A stretch of 64,000 bases of DNA from Prorocentrum cordatum (Eukaryota > Sar > Dinophyceae > Prorocentrales > Prorocentraceae), in contig CAUYUJ010017881.1 in assembly GCA_963575745.1 (NCBI GenBank), positions 134,606 through 198,605 of the forward strand, read 5' to 3'. The first letter of the stretch is position 1, and each line of letters begins with the position of its first letter. Made by a program: the position numbers and the translations under genes. Below, piece by piece: positions 31,591 to 43,353 of the stretch. Below the pieces are notes generated by a model. That model saw nothing but the letters and a program-made list of their open reading frames with translations, was not told the DNA's origin and made no database searches.

Positions 31591-32640
31591 TCAGGCCTGG
31601 AAGCGTCCGAGAACGCTGGAGATCCATTGACGTCTGCTCCGAGACGGCGCAAGCGGGCCTCTAGACACCCCAACACGGTCACATGAGGGCCCAAGACGGC
31701 CGCGAAATTGCCCACAGGCGGCCCCATGATTGGCCCAAAATGATTGCAAACCAACCGGCACAAGGCCCAAGAGACTCCCAAAACGATCGAAGACGGCATC
31801 AAGCGGCCCAGACCCCCGCTGGACGCCCGAATACGGCCCGAATGTGACCTGGAAGAGGCGCTCGGAACTTGGGGAAACATCGATGTTTCAGTGTTTTTTT
31901 GCATATGATTTTTGGATACTCGCTCACTCGGACATCCAAGCGTCCGAGAACGCTGGAAAGGTACTGGAAAGCGCTCCAAGACGAGCCAAACGCGCTTCCT
32001 TCTCACCCCAACACGGTCACATGAGGGCCCAAGACGGCCGCGAAATTGCCCACAGGCGGCCCCATGACTGGCCCAGAATGATTGCAAACCAACCGGCACA
32101 AGGCCCAAGAGACTCCCAAAACGATCGAAGACGGCATCAAGCGGCCCAGACCCCCGCTGGACGCCCGAATACGGCCCGAATGTGACCTGGAAGAGGCGCT
32201 CGGAACTTGGGGAAACATCGATGTTTCAGTGTTTTTTTGCATATGATTTTTGGATACTCGCTCACTCGGACATCCAAGCGTCCGAGAACGCTGGAAAGGT
32301 ACCGGAAAGCGCTCCAAGACGAGCCAAACGCGCTTCCTTGTCACCCCAACACGGTCACATGAGGGCCCAAGACGGCCGCGAAATTGCCCACAGGCGGCCC
32401 CATGACTGGCCCAAAATGATTGCAAACCACCGGCACAAGGCCCAAGAGACTCCCAAAACGATCGAAGATGGCATCAAGCGGCCCAGACCCCCGCTGGACG
32501 CCCGAACACGGCCCGAATGTAATTTGGAAGAGGCGCTCGGAACTTGGAAAAACATTGATGTTTCAGAGTTTTTTTGTTTGTAAATGTTCGGATGCTCGCT
32601 CACTCAGGCTTCCAAGCGTCCGAGATCGCTAGACAAAAAA
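31590..32640 (+). repeat. 338-bp tandem repeat array
   Basis: GCTCACTCGG occurs at 31922, 32260 and (as GCTCACTCAG) 32598, exactly 338 bp apart, with a partial first unit from 31590. The units are far more alike here than at 0.9-1.8 kb, where the same repeat has a 327-bp period. The second and third units are almost identical. Confidence 0.9.
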
Positions 32641-32749
32641 CGCCGAAAACCGCTCCCAAACAAGCCAGACGAGTTTCCTGACAGCCCAAGAGGGCCCCAT
32701 GAGGGCCCAAGACGACACCCAAACTGCCCACGGGCGGCCTAAACACGGC

Positions 32750-33180
32750 CCCAAATTGTTGTCTTCAAGACAATTTCCCCAAGAATGCAACACGTGATCT
32801 GGAACCACGACTCCCAGTATGGTGGCTCGAGGACCTCCCCACTGGTCGCCGAAAGGCGCCACGGCCGCCTCCAGAGGCTCTCAAGGAGCCCGAACAATGC
32901 TTCCGCGAAGCTCTCCAGAGATTCGCCACGGAGAGGAGCTTCCGCGAAAGAATCAGAAGAGGACGAAGACGCCTTAGTATGCCAATTCGCTCGAGAATGA
33001 GGAAGAGAAAATTAACGAAGACAAAAATAAGGAAAGGAACAAAAAGAACAATGTCTCCACGGTAATGGCAACATCGGCCACCAGAAACGATTTCTGTCTT
33101 GATCGGCTTACCTCTCTCAGTCTGCCTGCGTTGTCCACTTATCGGACCAAGGTGCACGGCGCGAAGCGCCAATCCATGCA
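32750..33180 (+). repeat. Dispersed block flanking the 338-bp array
   Basis: Repeats the block at 1880-2320 with the same landmarks in the same order and orientation. It ends in a TA microsatellite as the first copy does. Confidence 0.85.
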
Positions 33181-33188
33181 CACACACA

Positions 33189-33222
<34 letters not shown>

Positions 33223-33295
33223 CATATACACATGAAAGTATAGGCTTATATGTGTACATGTATATATATATATATATAAGTATAACGATATATCG
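33180..33295. repeat. TA microsatellite
   Basis: TATATATA runs interrupted by CATATACA and GTGTACATG steps. Confidence 0.9.
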
Positions 33296-33299
33296 CATT

Positions 33300-33840
33300 G
33301 GGCGCGCGACAGTGTCTGCAGCACCTGCGGGCAAAGACAGGCAACAGAAAGCACGGCAGCAGAAAGCGGCCAAAGAACGGCGCGGGGTTGAGCACCCGCC
33401 GCCTGCACCCCGGGGGTGGTGCCCGAGGAGCGCAAGCATGACGAAGAGATTTGTTTGTTTTGATTCGCGGGTCGAGAGCGCACCTCTTCCGGTGGAAGCT
33501 AAGCGGGCCGCGCACAGCTTTAATCTAACAAGGAGGGGGGGGGCACGACGAAGCGACAGGGAACATCACCGACCTCCCTCCCCTCCCCCTCGGATGGCGG
33601 CCCCGCCCGGGGGGTCCGCAGGCCGAGCCCTTGTGCCACCGGCTGTGCTGGAACGGGGACACGGAGCCGCGCCGCCGCGCCCCGCGCGCGTTGCCTCCCG
33701 GAGGTCCCCCCCCCCCCACCCCTTTTGGGGGGGGGCGGGCGCCCCCGAGGGAGGTCGGCCTGGAGCCCGCGGGGGGAGCAGCGGGGAGGAGGGAGGGGGG
33801 GCGGCGAGGGAGGGGGGGCGGACAGGAGGGAGGAGGAGAG
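33300..33840. other. Very GC-rich DNA, no recognised gene
   Basis: G and C homopolymer stretches (near 33535, 33705 and 33730) and CpG-rich DNA. A reading frame passes through it into the simple repeats but shows no motif. Confidence 0.4.
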
Positions 33841-33844
33841 GAAG

Positions 33845-35025
33845 TGGACGGGAGGACGGGAGGAGGAGGAGGAGGAGGAGGACTAGGACAAGGAGGAGGA
33901 GGAGGACGAGGAGGAGGAATGATGATGATGCTGATGATGCTGATGATGAGGATGAGGATGAGGATGAGGATGATGCTGATGCTGATGCTGATGATGCTGA
34001 TGATGATGGCGATGATGATGGTGATGGTGATCATGCTGGTGATGTTGATGGTGAGGATGATGAGGAGGATGATGCTGATGATGATGACGATGGTGAGGAC
34101 GATGGTGATAGTGCTGATGATGCTGATGATGAGGATGATGAGGAGGAGAATTATGATGCTGATGCTGGTGATGATGGTGCTGCTGCTGCTGATGATGATG
34201 ATGAGGATGCTGATTATGCTGATGATGAAGATGAGTGCGGTGAGGATGATGAGGATGATGATGCTGCTGCTGATGATGCTTCAGATGATGATTGTGGTGA
34301 TGATGATCATGATTGTGATGATTTTGCTGATGAGGAGGATTATGTTGATGATGGCGATACTGTTGATGATGAAGATGATGTTGATGATGAAGATGATGGT
34401 GATGGTGATCATGCTGATGATGAATATGATGGTGATGGTGATCATGCTGATGATAAGGATAATGAGGAGGCTGGTGCTGCTGCTGATGATGCTGATGGTG
34501 ATGATTATGATGATTATGATGATGATGATGATGATGCTGATGATGATGATGATGATACTGATGATGCTGCTGATGATGATGAGCATGATGCTGATGATGA
34601 TGATGACGATGATACTGATGTTGGTGATGATGCTGATGAGGAGGAGGAGGAGGAGGAGGAGGAGGAGGAGGAAGAGGAGCGAGGAAGAGGAGCGAGGAGG
34701 AGGAGGAGGAGGAGCGAGGAGGAACGAGGAGGAACGATGATGAAAGAGGATTCGGAGGAGAAGGGAGGAGGGGGAGGAGGAGGAGGGGCAGGAGGAGGCG
34801 GAGGAGGAAGTAAACGGGGAGCAGAAGGAAGAACGAGGAGAATGAGGAGGAGGAGGCGGAGGAGGCGGAGAGGAGGAGGAGGAGGAGGGACCAGGAGGAG
34901 GAGGGGAGGAGGAGGAACGAGGAGGAGGAGGAGGAGGAGGAGGAGGAGGAGGAGGAGCAGAACGGACAATGGGGAGGAGGAGAAGGAGAAGGAAGAAGAG
35001 GAAGGGGAGGAGGAGGAGTGGGGGG
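33845..35025. repeat. GAG / GAT / GAG compound microsatellite
   Basis: GAGGAG runs occupy 33860-33915. GATGAT, GATGCT and GATGAG steps occupy 33916-34635. GAGGAG runs with GGAGCGAGG variants extend to 35020. The 669-codon frame across it is an artefact of composition. Confidence 0.95.
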
Positions 35026-35029
35026 TCTG

Positions 35030-36170
35030 GCGGATGTCCCGCGTGGACGTCCCAGGTGACGCTGCACACCTTCTGGACTGTTTTTGCAGCCTCATTGCTC
35101 TGCGGTGACGGCGCTTCCGAGACCAACGGAGGACCAACACGAGGATTGGGGGGGAGGGAAGACGGGAGGGAGTCTCAGGAGGAGCACGACGCTGTGCTTC
35201 GCTGCTTGAGGGCATTCTTGTTATACATAACGTAACCCGTGCGTCCCCGGCAGTGCCGCAATGCGTCCGTCACCCGACTTTGTGGTGCCGGATCCGGACG
35301 GCAGGGGTGTGTGTGGGGGGGTAGGCGTTACGTCATGTCCCCCCTCCAGGCCCCCCTCCCGCAATTCCCGTTGCCGCCGTGAATATCAAAATGCTCTGCT
35401 TCGCGCTCCTCATGCCCGCTCCCCCTCTCCTCCCCCTCAGGCATTTCCCCTCCCCCCCTCGCTCTCCTTCCGCCCACCCTCTCCTCCTCTGTGCTTTGCT
35501 TGCCTCCCTGGCCCCCCGCTCCCCTCGCTCAGTTCCCTTTCTTCTCTCCCCATCCTTCCACTACCCTCCTCGTCCTCCTATCCCTCTTCACTCTCCGCAT
35601 CCTGCCGTTCCTCCTCCTCCTCCTCCTCCTCTTCCCTTCTCCTCCTCCTCCTCCTCCTTTCCCCTTCTCCCTTCTCCATCCCTTCACCCTTCCCCTTCTC
35701 CTGCAACCTCTTCTCTCCGTCATCATGTTTCTCTTCCCTCTTCTCTCTTCGTCCTCTCCTCCACTTTCCAATCCCCTTCCTTTTCTCAGACGCACCCCAC
35801 TAACAGTTGGCATGGCGCGAGCCAGGCTCCAGGCTCTTGAGGGCACGAACCCTGGCACTCGCCAGCCTCACGCCCGTGGCTCGGGAGACCATGGCGTCCC
35901 ATTGGTGAGGCCCCTCCCTCCCGCCCCGACCCCCTCCTGCCCCTCCCGCCCCCGCCGCCCAGGAGATCTGGGTGGGCCGGCACAAGATAGGCCGCACGCC
36001 CAGCAGCCCGGGGTGGATCCGGCGATGGGCTCCGCCCTTCTCGCGCTGCCGCTGCTGCTTCGGTGCTTCCCGTCCGCGGGTCGGCGCGAGGGCGCCGAAA
36101 GCGCGCAGCTGCCCGCGGCTGGTCCCGCCACCGTGCCGGTCCAGCAGTCTCGGTAGCAGCGGTTCGAGTC
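35030..36170 (+). other. Mostly pyrimidine-rich DNA with weak exon candidates
   Basis: CTGTTTTTGCAG (ends about 35090) followed by a 47-codon frame (SLLCGDGASETNGG..., stop about 35233) could be a terminal exon. At 35928 ATTG|GTGAGG is a good donor-like site, and CCGCCCAG at 35960 precedes a frame starting EIWVGRHKIGRTPSS. Neither is supported by homology. 35400-35790 is CCT/CTC-rich with no gene. Confidence 0.3.
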
Positions 36171-36557
36171 GATGGGGGCGATGATGACGGCGATGGCGAT
36201 GCGGTGATGAAGAGGATCAGGACGAGGATGATGTGGACGAGGATGAGGTGGATTGTGGCGGACGGCGGGACAAGGAACACGATGCTGAGGGTGATGATGA
36301 GGATTGAGATGGTGATGAGGATGAGGATGAGGACGAGGACGCGTGTGGTGGTGATGACCATGATGACGATTACGATGATGATGGTGATGATGATGCTGTC
36401 GATGATGATGCCGATGCTGATGCTGATGCTAATGCTGATGCTGATAATTACTGCTGGTGATGGTGATGGTGATGGTGGTGATGATGGTGCTGCTGATGAT
36501 GGTGATGCTGATGGTGATGGTGATGAGGATGACGACGACGACGACGACGACGACGAC

Positions 36558-36588
<31 letters not shown>

Positions 36589-36589
36589 G

Positions 36590-36627
<38 letters not shown>

Positions 36628-37175
36628 TTGATCATGATTATGATGATGATGCTTATGGTGATGGTGATAGTAATGGTAAAGCTGAGGGTGATGGCGATGA
36701 TGATGATGACGATGATGATGCTGATGATGACGATGGCGATGATGATGGTGATGATGATGATGATGATGATGCTGATGACCTTGATGATGACTTTGATGAT
36801 GATGCTGATGATGCTGATGATGATGGTGATAGTGATGGTGGTGGTGATAGTGATGGTGGTGGTGATTATGACTATTATATCGAAGATGGTGATGCTGCTG
36901 CTGATGATGACGATGATGACGACGACGTCAACGATGGTGTTGCGGATGAGGATGAGGATGAGGATGATGTTGATGATGATGAGGAGGAGGATGAGGATGA
37001 GGATGAGGATGAGGGTGGTGATGATGCTGATGATGATAGTGATGCTGATGATGACGATGATGATGAGGATGAGGATGAGGATGAGGATGAGGATGAGGAG
37101 CAGGATGATGATGATGATAATGAGGAGGAGGAGGAGGAGGAGAAGGAGGAGGAGGAGGACGACGACGAATATGAG
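36170..37175. repeat. GAT/GAC/GAG microsatellite
   Basis: One kilobase of GATGAT with ACGACG (about 36530-36560) and GAGGAT subregions, ending in GAGGAG. Aspartate and methionine polymer frames are artefacts. Confidence 0.95.
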
Positions 37176-37249
37176 TAAGAGGAGCAGAAAGGGGAAACAA
37201 GAAGAGGATAGTCGTCACTTGTGACACCTTACGTCTTAACATCTCGAGA

Positions 37250-37815
37250 AGCTCTCATTGACCTCATTGGGGCGGTCTTGGGGACGTCTTGGGGATGTCT
37301 CAGGGAGTCCCTTGGGGCCCTCTTGGGCCGTCTTGGGGCCCGCCTGGGCCGTCTTGGGTTGGGGCTGTCTTGGGCCGTCTGGACCCCACAGGGGCCGTAT
37401 TGAGCTGTCTTGGGGCCGTCGTGAGATCATCTTGGCGCCGCCTTGGACCGTCGAGGGGCCATCTGAAGCCGTGTTGGCTCACTCTGGAGGGCCTCTGCAG
37501 CCAGTTTGGGGCGGTCTTGGAGGTCTGTTGGGCCATCATCGGATCCTCTTGGGCCAGCTTGCATGGGCGCCTCTTGAGGCCATCTTGGAGGCTTCCCGGG
37601 CCATCTTGAGCTGACGGAAGCCCGAGGAGGTGAGAATGCGGACATGCAATGGAACATCAATCACGTGGGCTTCTTCGGGCCCAGTTGGGGGCCCTCCTGT
37701 GGCCTTCTTGGGCCCTCTTGGAGGCATCCTGGGCCGTCTTGGGGCCATCTTGGGCCGCCTTGGGGCCATCCTTGGCTGTCCTCCTGGCATGTTTGGCGGT
37801 CTTAGTTGCCTGCAT
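37250..37815 (-). repeat. Degenerate GGCCGTCTTGGG repeat DNA, reverse orientation
   Basis: GGCCGTCTTGGGGCC, GGCCATCTTGG and variants recur about every 10-30 bp. This is the complement of the CCAAGACGGCC words on the plus strand at 0.9-3.8, 8.9-9.9 and 31.6-32.8 kb. Shorter tracts in this reverse orientation lie at 49600-49700, 54740-54830 and 58735-58835. Confidence 0.7.
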
Positions 37816-38415
37816 GGGCCCTCTTAGAAGAGCTCGGGACGCGGATCACCAGTTCTTGCGAGGGATGTCCCAGGGAGCTTCGGGAGAGGAGGGCGGTGCA
37901 TGCGGGGAATGCGGGTAGAGAAGGGGGGGCCCTGATTAGGATACAAACCCATTGGACAGCCCGTGGTATCCTTCCACGCCTCAACCTGCACAAGGCACGG
38001 TGGCGAATCTGTGCCTCTAACATCTGGGTTCCAGATGTCAGAGGTCCCCTGAGCTTGTGATGGGTTCTACAGCGAAGGAGAGGGGAATACGAGATGATGA
38101 GGAAGCCTGGGCTCACCCCTTCCAACTCGATCCCCGGACCAGCCCCTAGGACCTAGGAACGGTCTGGCCAGCATTCCGAGGTGACTCCAGCCGTGGTGAC
38201 GAGACGCATCGCAGAGGTGCGGAAAGGGCGAGAAACGCCCAAACATATGAATCTTCGAATTTCGTTCCTCAAATGAAAGGAGGAGGTCCTCCCGCACGGA
38301 GGGCCTATTCGGGCCGACGACAGGGATGCGATCCGGCCGCTCCGTCGCCGAGGTTGCTTGCAGAACGACATCCAGACCTTGCAGCAGCGGTGGGCGCCCA
38401 CTGCGGAGAAGGAGG
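37816..38415. other. No recognised gene
   Basis: Non-repetitive, moderately GC-rich DNA with short frames on both strands and no recognisable motif. Confidence 0.4.
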
Positions 38416-38419
38416 AGGA

Positions 38420-38929
38420 AAAGGAGATACACCTCCTCCTTCTCCTCCTCCTCCTCCTCCGCCTCCTCCCCCCACTCCTCCTCCCCCTCTCTTCGCTCAC
38501 TCGCTCCTCTCCCCTATCCCCCTCTCTCTCTCATCGTTCATTTCTCCTCCTCTCTCCTCCCTCCCTCCTTTTCCTCCTCTCTCTAATATCTGATCTCTCT
38601 TCCCTTCCTCTCTCTCTCTCCTTCTCTCTCCTCTCACTGTCTCTCTCTCTCTCTCTTTCTTTCCTCGCTCTCTCTTCCCTTCCTCTCTCTCTCTCCTTCT
38701 CTCTCCTCTCATCCATCTCCTGCTCCTCCTCCGCCTCCTCCTCCTCAGGTATCCTCATCCTCATCCTCATCCTCATCCTCTTTTCTCATCGTCGTCATCC
38801 TCATCTTCATTCTCGTCCGAATCCTGATCCTCATCCTCTTTCTCTCTCCCCCTCCTCGCGCTTCCTCCTCCTCCTCCTCCTCCTCCTCCTCCTCCTCCTC
38901 CTCCTCCTCCTCCTCCGCCTCCTCCTCCT

Positions 38930-38961
<32 letters not shown>

Positions 38962-39035
38962 GCCTCCTCCTCCTCCTCCTCCTCCTCCTCCTCCTCCTCC
39001 TCCTCCTCCTCCTCCTCCTCCTCGTCCTCCTCCTG
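38420..39035. repeat. CTC and CT microsatellites
   Basis: CTCCTC runs at 38430-38475, CT/CTCTTTC at 38500-38715, TCATCC at 38750-38845 and an almost pure CTC run at 38865-39030. It is a long polypyrimidine stretch on the plus strand. Confidence 0.95.
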
Positions 39036-40001
39036 CCCCCAGGCGGGCAGCCGGTTGGTGTGGGCGCAGGGGAACTGAAACCCGCTTAGTCGTGGCCTGT
39101 ATGGGGGCTGCGTCACTGCCGTGGGTGGGTGGGTGGATTCGGCAGTGGGGGCACCGACCGCGGTCTTCGGGCCTAGACGGTACAGCTTCTTCGGCTACGG
39201 CCGGTTCGGGCCCCCTCCACTGTCTTGGCCCGGCGACTCCCCGGTCGCGCCAGGGTGTGGAGGGTGGGTCTGGCTTCCGCCAGGCTCACGGGGAGTCCTG
39301 TTTGTCCCCCTTGGGCACGGGGACTTGGGGGAGCAGGCCAGGGCACCCGCCCCGAGACTCGCACCAGGTGCCCCGCCTGGTGGCGAGGGGTGTCCTGTGT
39401 CCCCAGCCAGTGCCTGGTGTGCCTGGCCGGGTGGCAGGGGGCCCCCTCCTGGAGGCGTAGGACGTGTACGTGCACCTCTGAGTCCCGCTCCCTTCTTAGG
39501 CCGTTCGAGGTTTGGAGCGACCGAGGTGCACTAGGTCAGTCCCAACACTGCCCAGGCAGCGTGGGTTTTTAATTATATCACTTTGTGATGGCGGAAATCC
39601 TGGAAATCCCCCTCCTCCTCCTCCTCCTTCTCCTCCTCATTTCTCCCCCTCCTCCCCCTCCTCCTCAGACACCTCCCGTGCCACCTCTGCTTCACAACGT
39701 GGGCCTTCGGAGTTCTTGGCGCACTCGCCGGCGCCCGTTTGCCCGTTTCCAGCCGCGGATGTTTTTGTGGATTGCCCCCCGTCCCCCCCCCCCCCCCCCC
39801 GAGGCTCAATGCTGGGCGGCCTCCAGAGGCCCACCATACCACTCGTCGTCCTCCACCTCCTCTTCCTCCTTCTCTGCTCTCTCTCCTCCTCCTCCTCCTC
39901 CTCCTCCTCCTCCTCCTCCTCCTCCTCTGAGCGAGGCGTTGGTCTTCGCTCGCGCTTGCGGGAACGGGAGGCTTTGATCCTCCCTTTCGTGTTTTTTGTG
40001 T

Positions 40002-40034
<33 letters not shown>

Positions 40035-40660
40035 CTTTTTTTGTTGTTTTGTTTTTGCTTTCTCTCTCTCTCTCTCTTTTTGTTCTCTCCCTCTCTCTCT
40101 CTCTCTCTCTCTACGCAGGGGAAGGAACTTGCCCAACTTACTGGGGCTTGTTGGCAACTCTCGTGACTTGCTGGCTCGAACACCGCGTTGGTCACGGTTC
40201 CCCCTCCTGCGGCGGGCTTTGTTCCGGAGAGTTCGGGTTTGCGCGCCCTTTGCCCTTGGACGCTGCGTCCTATTATCCGAATCCGAACCCTCGTCCTCGT
40301 CCTCCTCCTGACATTCCCCGCCGCCCTCCCCCAACTGTTCCCCGAAGGGTTCGTGGCTGTGCTCGCGGGGAGGCCCTGGCCGCCCCCCCAGCAGCGGTGG
40401 CGCGCAGGACGGGCTGGCGCGCGAGGGGGCCGGCATCTCGGAGCAGGGGACGGGCCTCTCGGGCAGCGCCTCCTCGCACCGCCTTCGCGAGGCTCTCTGC
40501 GACAGTTTCGGATGCCTCCGGAGAGGCCCCTGGACTTCTCGGCAGGCCGCCCCCCTCGGAGGACGAGTCAATGGGGGCGCGGTTAGTGGGGGGCGGGGAG
40601 GGGGGGGGAACGAGGGCAGCCGAAAAAGAGCCCTCCAGGGCCTCAGGCGATGCTTGTTTA
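39036..40660. other. Mixed region: simple repeats and weak coding-like stretches
   Basis: 39573-39612 (ATATCACTTTGTGATGGCGG) resembles the hairpin phrase in the inverted repeat arms at 54.98 and 56.74 kb. Simple repeats: poly-C at 39778-39800, CTC at 39885-39930, CT at 39995-40113. 40392-40570 after CCCCCCCAG reads SGGAQDGLAREGAGISEQGT in good codons, but the minus strand is also open. No firm gene call is possible. Confidence 0.35.
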
Positions 40661-40669
40661 GGGCGCCTG

Positions 40670-41245
40670 ATCCTCCTTCTCCTCCTCCTCCTCCTCCTCC
40701 TCCTTCTCCCCCTCCTCGTCGTCCTCCTCCTCCTCCTCCTCCTCCTCCTCCTCCTCCTCCTCCTCCTACTTTTCCTCCTCCTCCTCCTCCTCCTCCTCCT
40801 CCTCCTCCTCCCCGTCCCCCTCTTCCTCTCCTCCTCCTCCTCCTCCTCCTGCTCCTCCTCTTCCCTTTTCCTCCTCCTCCTCCTCCTCCCTCCCTCCTCC
40901 TCCTTTTCCTTTTCCTCCTCCTCCTAATTACCTCCTCCTCCTCCTCCTCCTCCTCCTCCTCCTCCTCCTCTTCGCGTCACCTGTTCATCCTGCCTCCTCT
41001 TCGTCTCGTCCTCTGTCTCGTCTCGTCTCGTCTCGTCTCGTTTCTCTCGTATATCTCTATGTGTTTGTTTATAGTTCTCTCTCTCTCTCTATTGTTATGT
41101 GTTTCTCTTTTTCTGTTTCTCTATGTCTCCCTTTCTCCCTTTTTCTTGTTTGTTGTTTCTCTTTCTCTCTCTCTCTCTCTTTCTGTCTCTCTCTCTCTCT
41201 CTCTCTTTGTTTCTCTCTCGCTCTCTCTTTCTTTCTATCCGCGTC
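40670..41245. repeat. CTC, TCTCG and CT microsatellites
   Basis: CTCCTCC runs at 40670-40975, six TCTCG steps at about 41015-41045, and CTCTCT/TTTCTC at 41070-41245. Confidence 0.95.
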
Positions 41246-41274
41246 TCCTGTTTCTGTCTCAAGTTTCTTTCGCG

Positions 41275-41430
41275 CTAAGGGGCTCCAGCGGAGCGGTGTG
41301 CCACGCCCGAAAAGAGCACCTTGTGTACCACCACATCGATGGCCCCTCCCATCAACTCGCGCCCCAGCCTCTCGCCCTGAGCCCGATCGAGGTGCGTGTG
41401 AAGCTGGTCCCCGGGCCCCTCTGGGGGGCA
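41275..41430 (-). CDS. Possible terminal exon on the minus strand
   Basis: Reading leftwards from about 41430, a frame runs DQLHTHLDRAQGERLGRELM and GGAIDVVVHKVLFSGVAHRS to a TAG at 41275-41277. Third positions favour G or C. CCCCCCAG upstream on that strand could be an acceptor. It lies opposite the putative long plus-strand gene, in what would be an intron. No domain is recognised. The plus-strand frames here are weaker but open. Confidence 0.3.
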   Translation of the reverse strand, partial: CPPEGPGDQLHTHLDRAQGERLGRELMGGAIDVVVHKVLFSGVAHRSAGAP

Positions 41431-41738
41431 TGCTCGGCCAGTCTCTCGAGCCGCGCTTGGCCTCGGCGAGGGGCGCCTCCAGAGACGCCCGCCCGCCTCC
41501 GAAACGACAACGACGACGTCGCCGACGACGACGGAAAAGACAGCAGCAATATGTTTGGCGTTGCGAGCGGTCCCCACCCGAGAACGCGAAGGGGGATCCC
41601 CAGGGAGCACCGGGACCTTTGGGCGAGGCGGCCCCGGCATGCAGGGTGCGCGAGGCGGGTAGGGAGCTGTTTTCTTTAAATATGATAGCTCCAACCTGTT
41701 GGGCGGGGACGAGGCGACGGCGTCGTCGACAATCCCAG

Positions 41739-41864
41739 CGCACCCCGAAGCAGGAGAAGGCCCGCATGCAGCTGGAGATTGCCAGGCTGCTGGCGCTGTA
41801 CAGCCTGTTCGACAATCCGCTGAGCGACCGGCGCAATGGGGTGCACCTGGGCCTCCCTCCCGAG
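41739..41864 (+). CDS. PCIF1-like methyltransferase gene, exon
   Basis: Acceptor AATCCCAG precedes 42 codons beginning RTPKQEKARMQLEIARLL, continuing LALYSLFDNPLSDRRNG and ending VHLGLPPE. A GC-type donor (GAG|GCGCCC) follows. In PCIF1-type proteins a helical segment of this kind (LLxxYxxxF...) lies just before the FASPLN motif. The exon at 45221 supplies that motif and joins in frame (phase 0). PCIF1/CAPAM writes N6-methyladenosine next to the mRNA cap in animals; the role in dinoflagellates is not established. The intron to the next exon would be ~3.4 kb and consists of repeats. Confidence 0.55.
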
Positions 41865-41929
41865 GCGCCCCGAGCGCCCTGCCCTCTGCGAGCAGCGGTG
41901 GCCGTCTCTGTCGGAAGCAGAGGAGGTGG

Positions 41930-42085
41930 AGGAAGAGAAGCAGAAGAAAGGAGGAGGATGAGGAACAGGAAGACGTGGAGGAGGAGGAGGAGGAGGAGGA
42001 GGAGGAGGAGGAGGAGGAGGAGGAGGAGGAGAGGGAGGAGGAAGAAAAGGAGGAGGAGGAGGAGGAGGAGGAGGAGGAAGGTGCG
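41930..42085. repeat. GAG purine tract
   Basis: GGAGGAGGA runs inside the inferred intron between the exons at 41739 and 45221. Confidence 0.9.
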
Positions 42086-42310
42086 CGCCTGCCGCCTGCC
42101 TGCGCCGCGAGCAGGGGCCTCAGATGGCAGGGCAGTTCAGTGCAGGAGGCTCGCGGGGCGTGCCCTGTGGCACAGGGCGCCGGCTGCTCGGAGCACCGCA
42201 GCTCGGGGGCACGTGCGGATTTGCCATCGGGGGCCTATCGCCGATCTATCGGCGATGTATCGCCGATGCCAGGTCGATGCCAGGTCGATGATTGTCAGGA
42301 GGGGAGAAAG

Positions 42311-42449
42311 CGCAGACACAAGTAGGCGCCGATTCCCATGAAAATGCAGAAAGCATGGGGGGCAGTGAAGGGGAAGACGAACATCCAGAACAGGGGATCA
42401 TATGAGGTTGGTGTCTGTTTGACTGTGTGTGTCCCTGGGCCCCTTCAGA
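42311..42449. mobile_element. Foldback element, family F copy 3
   Basis: CGCAGACACAAGTAGGC...GATTCCC at the left and GTGTGTGTCCCTGGGCCCCT at the right match the family. The middle has diverged (GGGGCAGTGAAGGGGAAG). A stretch of GCCGATCTATCGGCGATG just upstream resembles the centre of the copy-1 introner. Confidence 0.6.
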
Positions 42450-42829
42450 TTGCCCCCCTGAGCCTGTCCCCCCCTCTGACGTTGCCCCTCACGACGAAGG
42501 CGGGCCCCTGCTACAGGTGCAGGCCGCCCCTGCCGCTCGAGGCGTGTGCGGATGCGCTGGAGGTCGTCGCCGCGGGGTCGGGCAGGCAGACAGGCAGCTC
42601 GCTCGCTCGCTCGTGCCGCAGGCTGCGGCAGCCCATGGGCGTACGACATGTTGGCAGACCCATGGTTCAGGCGATCGCAAACATGGATCAGTGGGGGCCT
42701 GGATTAGCGACGGGTCCCGTTTCCATTATGGAAGTCGCGGATCTCCGCCGCCGAGCGAGGCGGCACCAGCCGCATTTTGGGGAGGGCACCTCCCCCAATC
42801 CATGGATTTGGCGACCGCGCGCCAGATCC

Positions 42830-43005
42830 TGTGTGTGTGTGTGTTTTTTTTGTGTGTGTGTGTCTGTGTGTTTGTGTTTGTGTTTGTGTTTGTGTTTGTG
42901 TTTGTGTTTTTTGTTGTGTGTGTGTGTGTGTGTGTTTGTGTTGTGTTTGGTGTTGTGTGTTTTTGTGTTTTTTGTGTGTGTGAATGTGTGTGTGTGTATT
43001 CCCCC
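42830..43005. repeat. TG / TTTGTG microsatellite
   Basis: TGTGTG runs with GTTTGTGTTTGTG hexamer steps. Cys-Val polymer frames are artefacts. Confidence 0.9.
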
Positions 43006-43179
43006 ACCGTGCTTTTTGTTTTTTGTGATTTTGTCTCACGGATCGCTGATCCATGTCGCGCCCCCGAGCGGTGCAGACACGGGGCTTCGCTCGGACGCGT
43101 GCACGTCGCTCGGCGGGACCAGCGCCGGAAAGTCCTGGAGCATCTGGGATCATCTTGGACCACCTTGCGAAAGATAGGC

Positions 43180-43344
43180 CTAAGTCGGGCCTGTCCCCCT
43201 ACAGGGGGATTTTCGACGAAAAATAAAAACATACCCCACAAATGTGCAAAAAATAATCCAAACATAGTCTGGGGACTATTTTGAGAGTATGTTTTGACCT
43301 TTTGGGGTATTTTTGACCACCTGTAGGGGGACACGCCCAACTTA
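43180..43344. mobile_element. MITE-like element, family A copy 2
   Basis: TAAGTCGGGCCTGTCCCCCT at the left is mirrored at the right by AGGGGGACACGCCCAACTTA. The interior also folds back (AACATACCCCAC against GGGGTATTTTT). AAGATAGGC occurs immediately left (43171-43179) and immediately right (43345-43353), a 9-bp target-site duplication. Nine-base duplications are typical of Mutator-type transposons, but no transposase is present. Copy 1 is at 2680-2840. Confidence 0.8.
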
Positions 43345-43353
43345 AAGATAGGC

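Noticed and set aside
33099-35108. 669-codon plus-strand frame
   Set aside because: Low-complexity Asp/Glu/Arg polymer from GAT and GAG repeats.
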